Part shown: piece by piece, positions 33,680 to 42,911 of the stretch
Numbering within the stretch: position 1 is the stretch's first letter
How the letters are laid out: each line of letters starts with the position of its first letter
From: Salegentibacter tibetensis
GTDB lineage: Bacteria; Bacteroidota; Bacteroidia; Flavobacteriales; Flavobacteriaceae
Assembly (NCBI RefSeq): GCF_020164485.1
Contig: NZ_JAIQZA010000036.1
Location: 1 to 45,803 of the forward strand
Direction of reading: 5' to 3'
DNA length: 45,803 nucleotides
Program-made: the position numbers and the translations under genes
Notes under the pieces: generated by a model
Databases searched by the model: none
The model's input: only the letters and a program-made list of their open reading frames with translations
What the model was told of the DNA's origin: nothing

Positions 33680-33961
33680 ATGCCAACATCAATTATTACC
33701 ACCGATGATCTTCGAGAGTTTAAAATGGAATTACTCGAAGAAATTAAACAACTTCTCCGTAACCAGGAATCCGGAACTTTAAAGAAATATTTGAAATCTT
33801 CAGAGGTCATGGATATATTACAAATAAGTCCCGGAACGCTTCAGAATTTACGAGTGAATGGGACCCTACCGTTCACTAAGGTAGGAGGCATTATTTATTA
33901 TGATTCAGCGGAAATTCAGAAAGTGATGGAAAACAACCGCGTTCACTATTTAGATCTATAG
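33680..33961 (+). CDS. excisionase-like helix-turn-helix protein
   Basis: A 93-aa protein with an N-terminal coiled segment (EFKMELLEEIKQLLRNQES) and a C-terminal MerR/Xis-like winged helix (YLKSSEVMDILQISPGTLQNLRVNGTLPFTKVGGIIYYDSAEIQKVM). Small proteins of this type regulate excision or transfer in CTnDOT-like elements. It is followed by two replication-type genes with 3-base and overlapping spacings. Confidence 0.82.
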   Translation: MPTSIITTDDLREFKMELLEEIKQLLRNQESGTLKKYLKSSEVMDILQISPGTLQNLRVNGTLPFTKVGGIIYYDSAEIQKVMENNRVHYLDL

Positions 33962-33964
33962 ATT

Positions 33965-34717
33965 ATGAATTACATAAAGCAATTGAACGCCGCTTTTGAA
34001 AGGTTTTATTTTGACGATCGCTTAAATCCTACCCATATCAGCTTATATATGGCTTTATTCCAGGAATGGAATAGCAGCAGGTTCGCAAAGGATTTTTTTG
34101 TGAACCGAAGGGATTTGATGCGTGTAGCCAAGATCGGTTCCAAATCTACCTATCACAGGTGTGTAACCGACCTTAATAGCTGGGAATATCTTTGTTATTT
34201 TCCATCTAATAACCCTTATAAGGGTAGTAAAATCAAGATGTTCGTTTTTGGGACAAGTGATGAACCGGATGAGGGACAGTACGATCCCAAATTAGAACAG
34301 CTTGCTGAACACTACCATCCCATAGACAATCCAGAAATAGGACGCCACCCTCCCAATAATGGACAGGCAGTGTACTCGCAGCGTCCCACCAGTGGACAAG
34401 CATTGGTATCTACTATAAACAATAATAAACCAATTAAACATACTAAACATCCAAACAGTTTGAAGGAGGTCCTGGATTTTTTTAATGATAAAAATATCAA
34501 CCCAGAATACGCCAAAAAATTCTTCGAGTACTATGAGACTCGACATTGGCAAACAAGCGATGGGATGGAGATTAGAGATTGGCGAGCCCTGGCTAGGCAT
34601 TGGGTAGAAAAAAATTCGCTAATGAGAAAAAAAAGGAATTTAAATAACTCGCAAGTATCCCAATTCCGGGACAACCTGCGAACCACTAAAAATAAAGATT
34701 ATGGACAACCCCTCTAA
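33965..34717 (+). CDS. replication-initiation-like HTH protein
   Basis: The 250-aa protein starts with a winged-helix region (LNPTHISLYMALFQEWNSSRF ... NRRDLMRVAKIGSKSTYHRCVTDL) like DnaD/plasmid replication proteins of Bacteroidota mobile elements, and ends with a basic helical segment (FFEYYETRHWQTSDGMEIRDWRALARHW). It is coupled to the helicase-loader-like ATPase gene (17-base overlap), as in small replication modules that copy an excised element. The exact role is inferred from context. Confidence 0.7.
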   Translation: MNYIKQLNAAFERFYFDDRLNPTHISLYMALFQEWNSSRFAKDFFVNRRDLMRVAKIGSKSTYHRCVTDLNSWEYLCYFPSNNPYKGSKIKMFVFGTSDEPDEGQYDPKLEQLAEHYHPIDNPEIGRHPPNNGQAVYSQRPTSGQALVSTINNNKPIKHTKHPNSLKEVLDFFNDKNINPEYAKKFFEYYETRHWQTSDGMEIRDWRALARHWVEKNSLMRKKRNLNNSQVSQFRDNLRTTKNKDYGQPL

Positions 34718-35363
34718 AATAACTGAAGGTGGAATTGAATATTCCCTGGGGAAATTCGATGGACACTGCGTGCATTATGATTTTTCAAAAATCCTGATAT
34801 ATCTCAATGCAAAAGGAAAACTTCTTTTTGGTAAGAAATTTAAAATTTATAAAGAAGATAAGACCTTCTTACTAAAACTAACCTCGTACTTCATCCGGGA
34901 TGAAGCTAATTGTAAAAAATACGGTATTGATCTGAATAAAGGAATATTACTATCGGGACCCGTGGGATGTGGAAAAACTTCCTTGATGAAATTATTACGG
35001 CATTTAGTCCCCGCTCAGCGACCATACGAAATGATTCCCAGTCGCAATGTCACCTTTAGTTTTAACCACCTGGGTTACAAAACCATTGAAGATTACGGCA
35101 ACTCGAAATTTTATTGTTTTGATGATTTGGGAGTTGAACCGGTAGGTAGATTTTATGGCAAAGATTTAAATGTGATGGGGGAAGTTCTACTTTCAAGGTA
35201 TGAACTTTTTATGGAAACCCGTAAGAAACTAAAGACCCACGCTACTACCAATTTGAATGCTGAAGAATTGGAAGATCACTATGGAAACAGGGTTAGAAGC
35301 CGAATGCGGGAACTTTTTAACCTAATTGCTTTTGATGAAAAAACCAGGGATAAAAGGGTATAA
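34701..35363 (+). CDS. DnaC/IstB-like ATPase
   Basis: A 220-aa P-loop ATPase: Walker A GPVGCGKTSLMK near residue 88, Walker B YCFDDLGVE near 140, and an AAA+ arginine near the end (RVRSRMRELFN). This matches DnaC-type helicase loaders and IstB. With the preceding gene it forms a replication module of the conjugative element. IstB is less likely because no IS21 transposase is present. Confidence 0.8.
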   Translation: MDNPSKITEGGIEYSLGKFDGHCVHYDFSKILIYLNAKGKLLFGKKFKIYKEDKTFLLKLTSYFIRDEANCKKYGIDLNKGILLSGPVGCGKTSLMKLLRHLVPAQRPYEMIPSRNVTFSFNHLGYKTIEDYGNSKFYCFDDLGVEPVGRFYGKDLNVMGEVLLSRYELFMETRKKLKTHATTNLNAEELEDHYGNRVRSRMRELFNLIAFDEKTRDKRV

Positions 35364-35646
35364 ATGAAAAATCGTTGATAGCAAAACTCCATCACTAAAC
35401 ATTCTCTTTTTTATGGAACATAATAATAAAATTGACGGTTTTAGGCTTCCTCCTCTTCTCCACATTTCAAGTTATCAACAACCCACTTTCAAAATCCCAT
35501 AAAATTTAATACTAATTGAAAGCATTGAAAATCAATAAACTACAAAATTTATTTTATTCACAATTTATTGATTTTCAATTATTTAGCTTTTAAAATTTAT
35601 AATTTTCTCATAACGAAATTGAATCAAAAATTTAAAACTTTCCGTT
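35364..35646. other. AT-rich intergenic region with a 16-bp inverted repeat
   Basis: ATTGAAAATCAATAAA (35524-35539) and TTTATTGATTTTCAAT (35564-35579) are perfect inverted copies separated by 24 bases, upstream of the tra operon. A DnaA-box-like TTATCAACA occurs at 35472-35480. The region could hold an operator for the tra operon, an origin of transfer or of replication; none can be proved from sequence. Confidence 0.55.
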
Positions 35647-35934
35647 ATGAAAAAATCAATCTCTCTGGCAACTTTTTTCTCGTTGCTCTCTACGTCACTT
35701 TTTGCACAGATCGGTGGAATCGAAGATTCCGTAGCCGATATTTCTGATACTATTAGGAATATATTCCCCATTATCCTTGGAGTTATCTTTTTGGTCGGAT
35801 TCCTATTTAATGCCGGCCACTTCTTTGGGGAAAACTCCGATCTCAAAAAAGGAATTACCCGGGTATTAGTCTTTGTGCTTATTGCGGGCGTCGTGGTAGG
35901 CATCTTCAGCTATTTAATCACCATGGTAGTCTAA
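35647..35934 (+). CDS. traE: conjugative transfer protein TraE (DUF4134)
   Basis: A 95-aa membrane protein with a signal peptide and two hydrophobic segments (NIFPIILGVIFLVGFLF and VLVFVLIAGVVVGIFSYL). This size and topology match CTnDOT TraE, a VirB2/VirB3-side component of the type IV secretion system. It is the first gene of the tra operon, 19 bases before traF. Confidence 0.8.
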   Translation: MKKSISLATFFSLLSTSLFAQIGGIEDSVADISDTIRNIFPIILGVIFLVGFLFNAGHFFGENSDLKKGITRVLVFVLIAGVVVGIFSYLITMVV

Positions 35935-35953
35935 ATCGCAAACAGGAATCATT

Positions 35954-36238
35954 ATGAAAAAATATTTCCCTTATAGAAACATTCGAAAAGGCGCGGTCAT
36001 CTTCGGGCTTTCCCTTCCCTTTTTCGCCCTGATGATGCTATCTATTATCGCATCCCTGTTGGTGATTATTTTCTCCTTCAGCCTGGGTGTGATAATAAGT
36101 ACCCTGCTCTTTAATACAGGATTATATGTCGGACTTAACCGTATCAGCAGGCTCCTGGAATTTCTACAAATGACCGGGGCATTTCCAAAGATCATCAGTA
36201 ACAAAAAAGATTCAGGTATCGATTATGAAAAAAATTAA
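35954..36238 (+). CDS. traF: conjugative transfer protein TraF (DUF4133)
   Basis: A 94-aa protein with two membrane helices in the middle (FGLSLPFFALMMLSIIASLL and VIIFSFSLGVIISTLLF), matching the VirB3-like TraF of CTnDOT elements by size, order and context. Its 3' end overlaps traG by 14 bases. Confidence 0.8.
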   Translation: MKKYFPYRNIRKGAVIFGLSLPFFALMMLSIIASLLVIIFSFSLGVIISTLLFNTGLYVGLNRISRLLEFLQMTGAFPKIISNKKDSGIDYEKN

Positions 36239-38627
36239 GCTTTCCTCCTACTGGCCGATTACAGACATTCGGGATAATGTTATTTTTTCCGGTAATGGTA
36301 ATGTCGTGTTATGTTACCGGCTCGATCTGCCTGAAATTTATTCCCTCTCAGAGAAAGATTTTGAAGACCTACACGCCACCTGGTTCCAGGCGATTAAATC
36401 CTTACCGGAGGGTACGGTTGTGCATAAACAAGATATTTATGAGAAAAAGACATTTTCTGCAGAGGGCCTTCCAAACAAAACCTTCTTAGAAAAGTCCACC
36501 AGCGATTATTTTAAAGAAAGAGAATATTTGGAACATAGATCTTTATTATTCTTTACCCTGACCAGAAACAAAACTTTAAACAACTCTAAATACGTAAATC
36601 CTTTCCAGAAGGTCTCCAAAGGCATCATCAGAGAACTGGATACTAACCTGCAAAACTTTACCAGCTCGGTAAATGATTGTGTTTCCTTTATAGCTAACAG
36701 CCGAAAAATTTCCATAAAATCATTACAACCAGAAGAGATCACAAACTTTACTACCGAATACTTCAATGGTTTTAATGAAGGCTTCGATACCGATATCCTG
36801 TTGGATAAAAAACATATTCAAACCGGGGACCATTATTTTGAAGCCCTGGCCATCAACAGCGAGCTGTGCTTTGGCGAAAGGGTACAGACAAGCAAAACCA
36901 ATGAGAAATTCACATCCGATGATTTTGTATTCCATCAGGGGTTTATTGATGGGCTGGGGCTTACTTTAAATGAAAATCATATTGTCAACCAGATTCTCTA
37001 CCTGGATGATAAACTCAAGTGGCGCAAGCTACTAGATAAAAAAGTGGAAGAGCTTAACAAGAGTTCCAATTTTGGCTCTCAGAATAAGGTTGTGCTTGGA
37101 AAGATCCAGGAAATCCTGGAGAAAATCAATAGCGATGATAACGCCAGGATCATACGTGGCCATCTCAATGTAGTCTTTTGGGAGAGCAATCCCAATAATT
37201 TAAAGAGAATCGCCTCAAAGATTAAGGCAGAGTTTAAAGAACTGGATATCACCCCTTATGCCCCCCGAGGAGAAGAACGAAAGAATTATCTGCTTAACAG
37301 TTACTGCTGCTTTTCTTCCAATTTTTCCGAGGAAGATCTTTATGTAACCGATTTAAAACACGCTTTATGCTTATTTATCAATAACACCAACTATAAAACA
37401 GATGCTACCGGCATTATCTTTAATGACCGCGAGCATAATATCCCCGTACTTAAAGATGTATGGGATGAAGAGAAGAAACGGATCAAGGCGCGCAATTTTG
37501 CCATTTTCGCCCCCACGGGTGAAGGGAAATCCTTTTTGGCCAATAACATTCTTCGCCAGTATTTTGAAAACGGGGTCCGGCTGGTCATTATAGACCTGGG
37601 AGGATCTTATACCAAGTTCGCAAAGCTCTATCCCGAACAATACACAGTTTTACGCTATGAGAGTGGCAAGAGTTTAGGGATTAATCCATTTTATATATCC
37701 AATCCCGATGATATAGGCCCTGAACGGTTGGAGGATTTATCGGTGTTCCTATTGGAGCTGTTTGCTTCTGATTTAAAAGTAACTAAGGCACAATCCGTAG
37801 CCATAAAAAAGATTCTACGCTACTATTACAAAAACACCTCAGAAGAGCATTCCTTAGATAGTTTTTACCGTTTTATCGAGCAACAAAAAGATCAGCTGCT
37901 GGAGAACCTTAAAATCCATCCCGACTACTTCAATATTACCAGCTTTTTGCACGTGCTCTCGGAGTATGTCGGCGACGGTCTATATAGCTTTCTATTTGAA
38001 GTCAGCGAAGATCAAACCTATAAGATCGAAGATAAGCGATTGATTGTTTTTGAACTCGACGAAGTAAAGGACAATAAAGAGATCCTCTCGGTGATGCTCA
38101 AACTGATCAAATCGGCTATCCAACGCACCATCTGGAAGAACCGGGCCGAAAAAGGAATTATCCTCTTTGATGAATTTGCCAAGCAGCTGAAATTTGAAAA
38201 TGTCCTGGAAAGCGTGGAATTCTACTACCAGGCGATTCGTAAACAAAACGGGGCCATTGGAATCATCCTACAATCCATAAACCAGCTTCCTAATAACGCT
38301 ACTTCCTCAAGCATCCTGGAAAACACCCAGGTGACCTATAGCCTGAACAACGAAAAAGGTTATGATGAATTAGCCCGTCGCCTTAGCCTTTCCAGCCACG
38401 ATCTCAATCAACTCAAATCCATCAGGAATAATCTAACCGGCAAACGCAAGTACACCGAGATATTCATAAAAATTGGCAAGGAAAGCAACATTTTCCGCCT
38501 GGAAGTTCCCCCGGAAGTCTATGCCGCCTACCTCACTGACGGCAGCGAAAACGCCCGCATAATGCGGATTTATAAAAAAACAAAAGATATGGAAAAGGCT
38601 ATAAAGGAATTCATCACGCAATCCTAA
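36225..38627 (+). CDS. traG: VirB4-type conjugative ATPase TraG
   Basis: An 800-aa ATPase of the VirB4/TraG family. Walker A FAPTGEGKSFLANN is near residue 426 and Walker B GIILFDEFAKQ near 644; the N-terminal half carries the usual VirB4 domain and the C-terminal tail has the RSLSSHD-type linker to IKIGKES. It powers pilus assembly and substrate transfer at the inner membrane. Order and length fit CTnDOT TraG. It is followed by traI after 29 bases. Confidence 0.9.
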   Translation: MKKIKLSSYWPITDIRDNVIFSGNGNVVLCYRLDLPEIYSLSEKDFEDLHATWFQAIKSLPEGTVVHKQDIYEKKTFSAEGLPNKTFLEKSTSDYFKEREYLEHRSLLFFTLTRNKTLNNSKYVNPFQKVSKGIIRELDTNLQNFTSSVNDCVSFIANSRKISIKSLQPEEITNFTTEYFNGFNEGFDTDILLDKKHIQTGDHYFEALAINSELCFGERVQTSKTNEKFTSDDFVFHQGFIDGLGLTLNENHIVNQILYLDDKLKWRKLLDKKVEELNKSSNFGSQNKVVLGKIQEILEKINSDDNARIIRGHLNVVFWESNPNNLKRIASKIKAEFKELDITPYAPRGEERKNYLLNSYCCFSSNFSEEDLYVTDLKHALCLFINNTNYKTDATGIIFNDREHNIPVLKDVWDEEKKRIKARNFAIFAPTGEGKSFLANNILRQYFENGVRLVIIDLGGSYTKFAKLYPEQYTVLRYESGKSLGINPFYISNPDDIGPERLEDLSVFLLELFASDLKVTKAQSVAIKKILRYYYKNTSEEHSLDSFYRFIEQQKDQLLENLKIHPDYFNITSFLHVLSEYVGDGLYSFLFEVSEDQTYKIEDKRLIVFELDEVKDNKEILSVMLKLIKSAIQRTIWKNRAEKGIILFDEFAKQLKFENVLESVEFYYQAIRKQNGAIGIILQSINQLPNNATSSSILENTQVTYSLNNEKGYDELARRLSLSSHDLNQLKSIRNNLTGKRKYTEIFIKIGKESNIFRLEVPPEVYAAYLTDGSENARIMRIYKKTKDMEKAIKEFITQS

Positions 38628-38656
38628 ATACTCATTAATATTTAAAACAATTCGAT

Positions 38657-39238
38657 ATGAAAAACAATCACAAAACCTGGATACTAACACTGGCCTTGGC
38701 CTTATTTTCATCTGGCCACATTGTGGCCCAGGGGATGCCGGTGTATGATAATACGAACTTTGTAAGCCTGGTCAAATCCCTGGTGGAATCGGCCAAGCAA
38801 ACCGCCAACCTGGTCAAGACCGTGAACTTCTTAAAAGCACAGAAGGAAAATATTGAAAAGGTCAATAGCGTAGTGCAGGATCTAAAAGCCGTCCGGGAGA
38901 TCGGGCGGAATAATCAGCACCTTATTACAGTTATGCAGCATGACCTTCGGGATATTTTGAATTCTCCTTATATCAAGCCAGAAGAAGTAAGCCGTGTTAC
39001 CGAATCCTTCAATGCGGTGGTTGAAAACTCCCTGGAGACCGCAAGCTTTATCGATGAGATTTTATCGAGTGACCATTTAAAAATGAGTGATGCCGAGCGG
39101 GCTGAAATTTTAAAACAAAAAGAACTCGAGTCCAAAGAAATGGTCACCGATGTGCGGCTAAAGACTAAGCGCTACCGCGAGATCATTTCCTTTAGGAAAA
39201 TGCAGGATAAGATCAATAACCGGGAAACAGGCTTTTGA
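38657..39238 (+). CDS. traI: conjugative transfer protein TraI (DUF4141, VirB5-like)
   Basis: A 193-aa exported protein: signal peptide ending in GHIVAQ and a long coiled-coil body. Size and position between traG and traJ match CTnDOT TraI. Its stop overlaps the traJ start in ATGA. Confidence 0.78.
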   Translation: MKNNHKTWILTLALALFSSGHIVAQGMPVYDNTNFVSLVKSLVESAKQTANLVKTVNFLKAQKENIEKVNSVVQDLKAVREIGRNNQHLITVMQHDLRDILNSPYIKPEEVSRVTESFNAVVENSLETASFIDEILSSDHLKMSDAERAEILKQKELESKEMVTDVRLKTKRYREIISFRKMQDKINNRETGF

Positions 39239-40083
39239 TGATTAGCGGGGTAATCATACTGGCTGTAGGCGTCGAATATATCGATAGCGTTTTCCAAACC
39301 ATCCAGGAGAGCGAGTTTTCAAGATACACCATCGTAGGCATGAAGACTTTGGCGGTGCTCTTCTTTTTGGTGAACATCCTTAAAAAATACAATGAAGGGG
39401 TGGCCGACAGACAGGGCTATACCTGGGGGCTTTCACCCGAGGATCTGGCTAAAAACTTTGCGGTCGTACTGCTGGTTATTTTCTCAACCCAGATCCTGGG
39501 GTTCCTTGACAATATTCTTGTGGCAATTGAAAACCAGTACCGCGACACAGCCCCTGCCCTATTGCCCCTGCAAATGCAGGAGATTCCCATCGAGGAAGAT
39601 GTTTCCCCTATGGGGGCGATGCGTAAAGCCATGGCTTTACTTTATGAAGCCCTGGTGACTCCCCTCTACGGCTTTAAAACCTTTGCATTTCTAATCAGCC
39701 TGTTTTTATGGATCCTTGATTTATTCATCTACCCGCTATTTTTGGCAGAGCGTTATTTCCTCCTTGGGATTATGCAGGCCTTTTTTCCGTTGGTGATTAG
39801 CCTGGCCGTATTTGAGAAATTCCGAACGATGGCCTATGGGTTTTTTAGGTTGTATGCGGCGGTATATATGCTGGTTCCCGCCTTCTTCCTGGTAAATGTT
39901 TTTATCAATGTTCTTTATACCGAAATCAATACCAATTTCTGGCAAAACCTATTCGGTACGGATTACGGAAGCGGCTTTTTTACACCGGTGGTAGAACTGG
40001 GTTCGATAGTATTTATCGTGTTTTTAAAATTCAAACTCTACCGGCGTGCCATTTCTTTTACCCTGAGACTGTTCACCACGTGA
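39235..40083 (+). CDS. traJ: conjugative transfer membrane protein TraJ (VirB6-like)
   Basis: A 282-aa polytopic inner-membrane protein with several hydrophobic segments (about 1-15, 38-50, 77-94, 138-160, 165-185 and 205-225). It matches TraJ of CTnDOT elements by order and topology; this component forms the inner-membrane channel. The 4-base overlap with traI suggests translational coupling. Confidence 0.82.
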   Translation: MMISGVIILAVGVEYIDSVFQTIQESEFSRYTIVGMKTLAVLFFLVNILKKYNEGVADRQGYTWGLSPEDLAKNFAVVLLVIFSTQILGFLDNILVAIENQYRDTAPALLPLQMQEIPIEEDVSPMGAMRKAMALLYEALVTPLYGFKTFAFLISLFLWILDLFIYPLFLAERYFLLGIMQAFFPLVISLAVFEKFRTMAYGFFRLYAAVYMLVPAFFLVNVFINVLYTEINTNFWQNLFGTDYGSGFFTPVVELGSIVFIVFLKFKLYRRAISFTLRLFTT

Positions 40084-40084
40084 A

Positions 40085-40121
40085 GCCCATAATCCCGAAA
40101 TGAATTCGGGACAAGTTGGGC
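40085..40121. repeat. nested hairpin between traJ and traK
   Basis: GCCCA (40085-40089) / TGGGC (40117-40121) encloses CCCGAA / TTCGGG (40094-40110). It lies in the 106-base gap inside the tra operon. It has no T run, so it is more likely an mRNA-processing or stabilising element than a terminator. Confidence 0.5.
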
Positions 40122-40189
40122 ATTTAAAATAGCCTAATCAATAGTAAGCGACATAAAAATATTAAATCATTGAAAAAAATATTTTAAAA

Positions 40190-40804
40190 ATGAAAACACC
40201 TTATAAAAATATCTATTCGGTATTAAAGCTAAACCGCTTTATCGTGCTGGTCGTAGTGCTCTGCTCGATGTTTTGCAGTGTGTTTGCAATTTGGATGGCC
40301 CTCTCAACCAGAAACAAAGCCTTGAACAGTGCCTTCGCCATCAATACCGACGGCAGTATTATTCCTTTAAAACTGGTAACCCAGAAAGAAAACTTCCGGG
40401 TAGAAGCCCTGGCCCATTTGGAGCTGTTTCACACCTACTTCTATAATATCGATGCCAGCAATTACGAGAAAAATTTGGAAAAAGCATTATGGCTGGGCAA
40501 TAGTTCGGTAGACAACCTTTACAGGCAAAAAAAAGCCGAAGGAGTGTACAATCGCTTATTGCAATATTCACTGGTTCAAAAGGTATTGAGTATTGAATCT
40601 CAGCTCGAAGAAAGGGAAGATTCGTATCATTTTAGGACCACGGTTATTTTCGAGATCAACCGCGGCAGTATTGTCGATACCTATGAGCTGATTTCCACAG
40701 GAAAACTGCTCATCGTAGATCGCCACTTCCCCCATAACCCACACGGACTACTCATCACAGATTATTTTGAAAACAGCTTAAGAAAAATACTCCCACAAAA
40801 ATAA
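40190..40804 (+). CDS. traK: conjugative transfer protein TraK (VirB8-like)
   Basis: A 204-aa bitopic protein: cytoplasmic start, one helix (FIVLVVVLCSMFCSVFAIWMA) and a periplasmic body with the phrase EALAHLELFHTYFYNIDASN typical of TraK. It is probably a VirB8-type scaffold. It is separated from traJ by a hairpin-bearing gap and followed closely by traM. Confidence 0.85.
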   Translation: MKTPYKNIYSVLKLNRFIVLVVVLCSMFCSVFAIWMALSTRNKALNSAFAINTDGSIIPLKLVTQKENFRVEALAHLELFHTYFYNIDASNYEKNLEKALWLGNSSVDNLYRQKKAEGVYNRLLQYSLVQKVLSIESQLEEREDSYHFRTTVIFEINRGSIVDTYELISTGKLLIVDRHFPHNPHGLLITDYFENSLRKILPQK

Positions 40805-40815
40805 AACTACAACGG

Positions 40816-41787
40816 ATGAAAATAGAAAAAAACAAAATAGTATTTATCAGCGTCCTTTTGGTCATTGTGATATTTCTTATCACATATACCCTGATGATCA
40901 TGGATAATGACCAGGATGAAAATGAAAATCTAAGACAAACCGAAGTTCCGGCCCTGGAAGAAGAAAGCCAGGAAACTTACGATTCCAAACTGGAGGCAAT
41001 TGACGATCTCAAAGAAGTTCGGGAGAAGAGTGCGCCGAGTATTTACGATGAAAAGCTTATTGATTCTTTAGGCTACTATGACACCGAGCTGTTGGAAAAG
41101 GAAAAAGAGCGCAAGATAGATAGCATTTATGAGCTGGGACAAACCAGATATGAGCAAATAACGAAAATACCCAGCCCACCTGAGAGTAACAGTCCTACCC
41201 AAACAAAAAGACCTTCAAAGGCAGATACAACAGAAACCCGGGAAGCGCAAAAAATAGAAGCCAAAGAAATGGGATTAGAGCATCAATTATTCTTTGCATC
41301 TGCACCTAAGAAGCCCGAGCCTGATATAACAGGTGCTACCGATAAGGAAATTAAAGTAGTGGTCGACGGCACCCAGGTAATCAAAGCCAACTCCAGGCTA
41401 CGGATGCGGCTTGCCCATCCTGCCAGGATCGGTGTTAAACTTATTCCTAAAAACACCCCGGTTTTCGGTTTTGTCAGTTTTCAGCCCAATCGGGTCCTTA
41501 TCGAGATTCAAAATATCAATAACCATCCCTCCAGCCTAAAAGCTTTTGATCTTGAAGATGGTAGTGAAGGCATTTATATCGAGAATAATTTCCGGGCAGA
41601 AGTTACAACGGAAGTCCTGGATGATGTGATAAGCGATATCAACATCCCGAGCGTGCCACAAGTTAGTGGAATAAGTAAAGTATTCCGGCGCAATAACCGG
41701 AACGTAAAAGTCACCATACTTAATAATTACAGATTGATCTTAAAAGCCGATAAGCCCGGAATAAACTGGGGAACTGCTAACCAATAA
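40816..41787 (+). CDS. traM: conjugative transfer protein TraM (VirB10-like)
   Basis: A 323-aa protein with an N-terminal membrane anchor (IVFISVLLVIVIFLITYTL), an acidic, Pro/Ser-rich periplasmic linker (about 35-165), and a C-terminal beta domain (LRMRLAHPARIGVKLIPKN ... VSGISKVFRRNNRNVKVTI), as in conjugative transposon TraM. It is the energy-sensing VirB10-like link to the outer membrane. It lies 11 bases after traK. Confidence 0.85.
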   Translation: MKIEKNKIVFISVLLVIVIFLITYTLMIMDNDQDENENLRQTEVPALEEESQETYDSKLEAIDDLKEVREKSAPSIYDEKLIDSLGYYDTELLEKEKERKIDSIYELGQTRYEQITKIPSPPESNSPTQTKRPSKADTTETREAQKIEAKEMGLEHQLFFASAPKKPEPDITGATDKEIKVVVDGTQVIKANSRLRMRLAHPARIGVKLIPKNTPVFGFVSFQPNRVLIEIQNINNHPSSLKAFDLEDGSEGIYIENNFRAEVTTEVLDDVISDINIPSVPQVSGISKVFRRNNRNVKVTILNNYRLILKADKPGINWGTANQ

Positions 41788-41798
41788 AAACGAATCTA

Positions 41799-42632
41799 AT
41801 GAAAAACTATATTTTAATCACATCCACGCTACTGGTGTTTGCTTTTACCAGTGCTCAAAATCAGGAAAAGCTGGACACTATTTACGCCAATGATGATAAA
41901 AATGTGGCGCTATTTTTCCCTGAAGCAATCAACCAGGGAATTACCGGTGCTGAGCATTTTGTTTTTAATTATAACCGGGAAAAGCAACAGCACTTTGGAC
42001 TACTGCAGGCCAAGGCCGGAAAAGAAAGTAACTTGCTTATTATCGGGGCAGATGGATCGGTCTTCTCCTATATCCTGAAATACAAAAAACAACTTTCCAG
42101 GCTGAATTATTTTATCGCGAAAAAGGAAAGCATCGGGAAAGAAAAGCCTGTTGTTAGGGATTCGGTTAATGACGAAAACCCGCAAAAGGACTTAAGTAGT
42201 AATAAAGATCATCTCCGTAGATTTTGTAGCTACCTGCTTAGTAAAAAGCAACGCATAAGACGGATCAAAAAACGCAAGCACGGCATAGTTCTAAGCGTTG
42301 ATAATATCGTTTTTAATAAGGGGCAGCTCTATTTTGTGATCAAAATTGAGAATAATTCCAACCTGGATTATGACCTCAATTTCTTAAAACTGGCCATTGA
42401 AACGCGCAAAAAGGGAAAGAAGAAATCCCTCCAGCGTCTATACCAGCAGCCCGTTTTCAAGTATAGCTTACCGGCTAAGATTGGAAAAAACCAAACCGAA
42501 AAAATGGTATATGTACTGCCAAAATTTTCATTATCCAATGATAGAAGAGCAATTTTGGAACTCAATGAAAAGCGCGGGGAACGAAATTTAAAACTAAAGA
42601 TATCGCATCGGTTTATTAATCACCCAAACTAG
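41799..42632 (+). CDS. traN: conjugative transfer protein TraN (DUF4138, VirB9-like)
   Basis: A 277-aa exported protein with a signal peptide (MKNYILITSTLLVFAFTSAQ) and two beta-rich halves; HFVFNYNREKQQHFGLLQAK and GQLYFVIKIENNSNLDYDLN are typical of TraN. It is the outer-membrane-associated core part. In CTnDOT further tra genes (O-Q) follow; none is visible here, so the operon ends early or was cut. Confidence 0.85.
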   Translation: MKNYILITSTLLVFAFTSAQNQEKLDTIYANDDKNVALFFPEAINQGITGAEHFVFNYNREKQQHFGLLQAKAGKESNLLIIGADGSVFSYILKYKKQLSRLNYFIAKKESIGKEKPVVRDSVNDENPQKDLSSNKDHLRRFCSYLLSKKQRIRRIKKRKHGIVLSVDNIVFNKGQLYFVIKIENNSNLDYDLNFLKLAIETRKKGKKKSLQRLYQQPVFKYSLPAKIGKNQTEKMVYVLPKFSLSNDRRAILELNEKRGERNLKLKISHRFINHPN

Positions 42633-42911
42633 TGAACTTAATAAGCACCTTACTATAAAGATTTAATTATTTAGCTTTCTTGCCCCGTACCGTTACCTAT
42701 ATCGTTGTTTGCTACTTTGTGATTTTTCAGGAAGAGTCATTTCAATCAATCTCTCCGTAAGAAAAGGTTGCAATTCATTTGTGCTATCTTCTCCCCTAAC
42801 CACAGTAAAGAGGTCTTCTTGAACTTGCGGGGTACTTTGGTTACCGGAATAGCGCTCAGGTTGTTAATTTTAAAATTTAATTAGCCTCTTGGTTAATTTT
42901 GACCGGTAATT
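42633..42911 (-). pseudogene. decayed coding remnant between traN and the AbiE genes
   Basis: On the minus strand, 42693 to about 42860 is open for some 56 codons (SGNQSTPQVQEDLFTVVRG ... ERLIEMTLPEKSQS) but has no start codon at its 5' end, and the frame is closed just upstream. The QEDLFT phrase recurs in the frameshifted remnant at 16.5-16.9 kb. I do not recognise the family. The rest of the gap is non-coding. Confidence 0.4.

Noticed and set aside
34701-35363. IstB of an IS21 element
   Set aside because: No IstA transposase or IS21 ends nearby; the coupled upstream HTH gene fits a replication module better.
40085-40121. Terminator inside the tra operon
   Set aside because: No T run follows the stem and the downstream genes have no separate clear promoter.
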